DNA of 64,000 nt. Origin: Rhizobium binae. Lineage in GTDB: Bacteria; Pseudomonadota; Alphaproteobacteria; Rhizobiales; Rhizobiaceae. Made by a program: the position numbers and the translations under genes. The stretch lies in NCBI RefSeq assembly GCF_017357225.1, contig NZ_CP071611.1, positions 124,001 to 188,000 of the forward strand, given 5' to 3'. Shown here piece after piece: positions 63,220 through 64,000 of this stretch. The notes below the pieces were generated by a model that did not search any database, was not told where the DNA came from, and worked only from the letters and a program-made list of their open reading frames with translations. Position 1 is the stretch's first letter; each line of letters opens with the position of its first letter.

Positions 63220-63343
63220 TCATTTCTTGACCGTATCCTCCAGGGAAGCGGCCGAGCGGGTTCTGGTAGAAATTGTCGATATTCTTGCGCGAGACGTTGA
63301 TATAGGGGCTGCAATAGAGGTCGATCCAGTTGACGTCGACAAC
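63220..63343 (-). pseudogene. Peptide-type solute-binding protein, C-terminal remnant
   Basis: On the minus strand the sequence reads [20 protein letters not shown] and on to NPLGRF, then, after a one-base frame change, LEDTVKK and a stop at 63220-63222. This matches the end of family 5 peptide-binding proteins. Nothing upstream continues it; it abuts a hydrolase fragment read from the other strand at about 63343. The 84 bp between yghU and its stop hold nothing identifiable. Confidence 0.65.
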
Positions 63344-63619
63344 ACCGTCTACCGCAACATGAACGGCCCGACCGAGTTTCACGTCATCGGCTCGATGAAG
63401 GACCGGACGATCGAAGACCGGCTCGACCGCATCGAGGCGCCGACGCTGCTGATCTCGGGGAAATATGACGAGGCGACGCCCCTGGTGGTAAGGCCTTATC
63501 TCGAACGCGTCCCCGGCTGCGAATGGGTGCTCTTCGAAAATTCCAGCCACATGCCGCATGTCGAGGAAAAGCAGCTTTGCCTGGCGACCGTTTCCGGCTT
63601 TCTGTCGCGCTACGACTGA
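63344..63619 (+). pseudogene. Proline-iminopeptidase-like alpha/beta hydrolase, C-terminal remnant
   Basis: The frame from [18 protein letters not shown] to the stop at 63617-63619 is the C-terminal third of a proline iminopeptidase/amidase-type hydrolase: cap-end [10 protein letters not shown], acid strand [14 protein letters not shown] and catalytic His in [10 protein letters not shown]. The N-terminal part with the Ser nucleophile is missing, and upstream codons are antisense to the peptide-binding-protein remnant. Dead fragment at a deletion joint. Confidence 0.75.
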
Positions 63620-63635
63620 AGCATATGCCAGTTCG

Positions 63636-64000
63636 TCACGATTGGCGGACAAGCCATTTCTTGGCGACACGGCAGGCCATCGTATAGGCCGGATCGAAAA
63701 CGTTGCCGACATCGTAACGCACCACCTGGCCCAGCAGATGGCTGGCCGCCGTCCGGTCGAGGCCGTAATCCGAAGCGAGCCAAGTCAACATTTCGCTGGT
63801 GGCATGCTGAAGCGCCTGATCGAGGGGGCGGGCATTGCCGACGGTGAAGATGTCTTCAGCGGTTTCTCCGCGTGGCCAGACCAGCCCGGCCTTCTTTTCC
63901 ACCGTCAGCCGCACCGTGACTTCGAACGTGGTCTCGACGCCGGTGCCGACGATCTCGCCGTCGCCCTGCACGGCATGGCAATCGCCGAGATAGAACAGGG
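63636..64000 (-). CDS. Acetamidase/formamidase family protein, C-terminal part (cut by window edge)
   Basis: The last 121 codons are visible: YLGDCHAVQGDGEIVGTGVE, the family metal-site motif with H and E, then VKKKAG-like EKKAGLVWPRG and the ending FDPAYTMACRVAKKWL. FmdA/AmdA-type enzymes hydrolyse formamide or acetamide. Convergent with the hydrolase remnant. The start lies outside the window. Confidence 0.85.
   Translation of the reverse strand, partial: LFYLGDCHAVQGDGEIVGTGVETTFEVTVRLTVEKKAGLVWPRGETAEDIFTVGNARPLDQALQHATSEMLTWLASDYGLDRTAASHLLGQVVRYDVGNVFDPAYTMACRVAKKWLVRQS

Noticed and set aside
1..64000. rRNA, tRNA, CRISPR arrays, intact insertion sequences, phage attachment sites
   Set aside because: None seen by reading the sequence; no arrayed repeats or cloverleaf-like gene ends were noticed. 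A covariance-model search would be needed to exclude small RNAs.

Overview
The window looks like an accessory-rich stretch of an alphaproteobacterial genome, most likely Rhizobium of the R. leguminosarum/R. etli group. This rests on high-GC coding, tightly packed ATGA/TGATG-coupled operons, many ABC uptake operons with LacI or GntR regulators, two FNR/FixK-type anaerobox promoters, and a mocDEF-like block resembling rhizobial rhizopine genes. The species is inference. I saw no rRNA, tRNA, CRISPR array or intact insertion sequence.

Layout. 1-6.2 kb: a GbsR/MarR-type regulator with cydD and the start of cydC (cytochrome bd assembly), a HupE/UreJ membrane protein, a D-2-hydroxyacid dehydrogenase, a Tim44-domain protein and a YbaK deacylase. 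6.2-7.7 kb: debris holding pieces of a thioredoxin-reductase-like gene, a GGDEF gene and a Tn3-family transposase. 7.7-12.4 kb: a LacI regulator, mocD-, mocE- and mocF-like genes and a TIM-barrel isomerase. 13-20.4 kb: a sugar-type ABC transporter, glycerophosphodiesterase, LacI regulator and inositol monophosphatase in one operon, probably for glycerophosphoinositol or a similar phosphodiester. 20.4-27.5 kb (minus): a peptide-type ABC transporter with a class V aminotransferase and a second glycerophosphodiesterase. 27.7-36.1 kb: a LacI regulator divergent from a Gfo/Idh dehydrogenase, TIM-barrel isomerase, second sugar ABC transporter and second inositol monophosphatase. 36.1-40.1 kb (minus): a polyamine/iron-type ABC transporter. 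40.3-42.6 kb: msrA, an alpha/beta hydrolase and a methyltransferase. 42.7-49.9 kb (minus): a BMP-type nucleoside/nucleobase ABC operon with cytosine deaminase and a frameshifted amidase. 50.2-52.4 kb: a three-gene phospholipid cluster (CDP-alcohol phosphatidyltransferase, PlsC, CdsA-like). 52.4-54.3 kb (minus): cbpM, cbpA and a universal stress protein behind a class II anaerobox promoter. 54.5-62.0 kb: a divergent catabolic island. 62.3-64 kb: a YghU-like glutathione transferase, a deletion scar and the end of a formamidase-type gene.

A recurring theme is salvage of inositol-type and phosphodiester compounds. There is a rhizopine-type O-demethylase block, two ABC operons each ending in an inositol monophosphatase, two glycerophosphodiesterases, two Gfo/Idh dehydrogenases and two IolE/MocC-like TIM-barrel proteins. 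The most promising poorly described system is the 54.5-62.0 kb island. There two separate genes match the two halves of the plant Tm-1 protein (UPF0261 and a PEP-hydrolase-like TIM barrel). They lie divergent from a GntR regulator and an ABC importer that has no ATPase gene of its own, followed by a dehydrogenase and a cupin.
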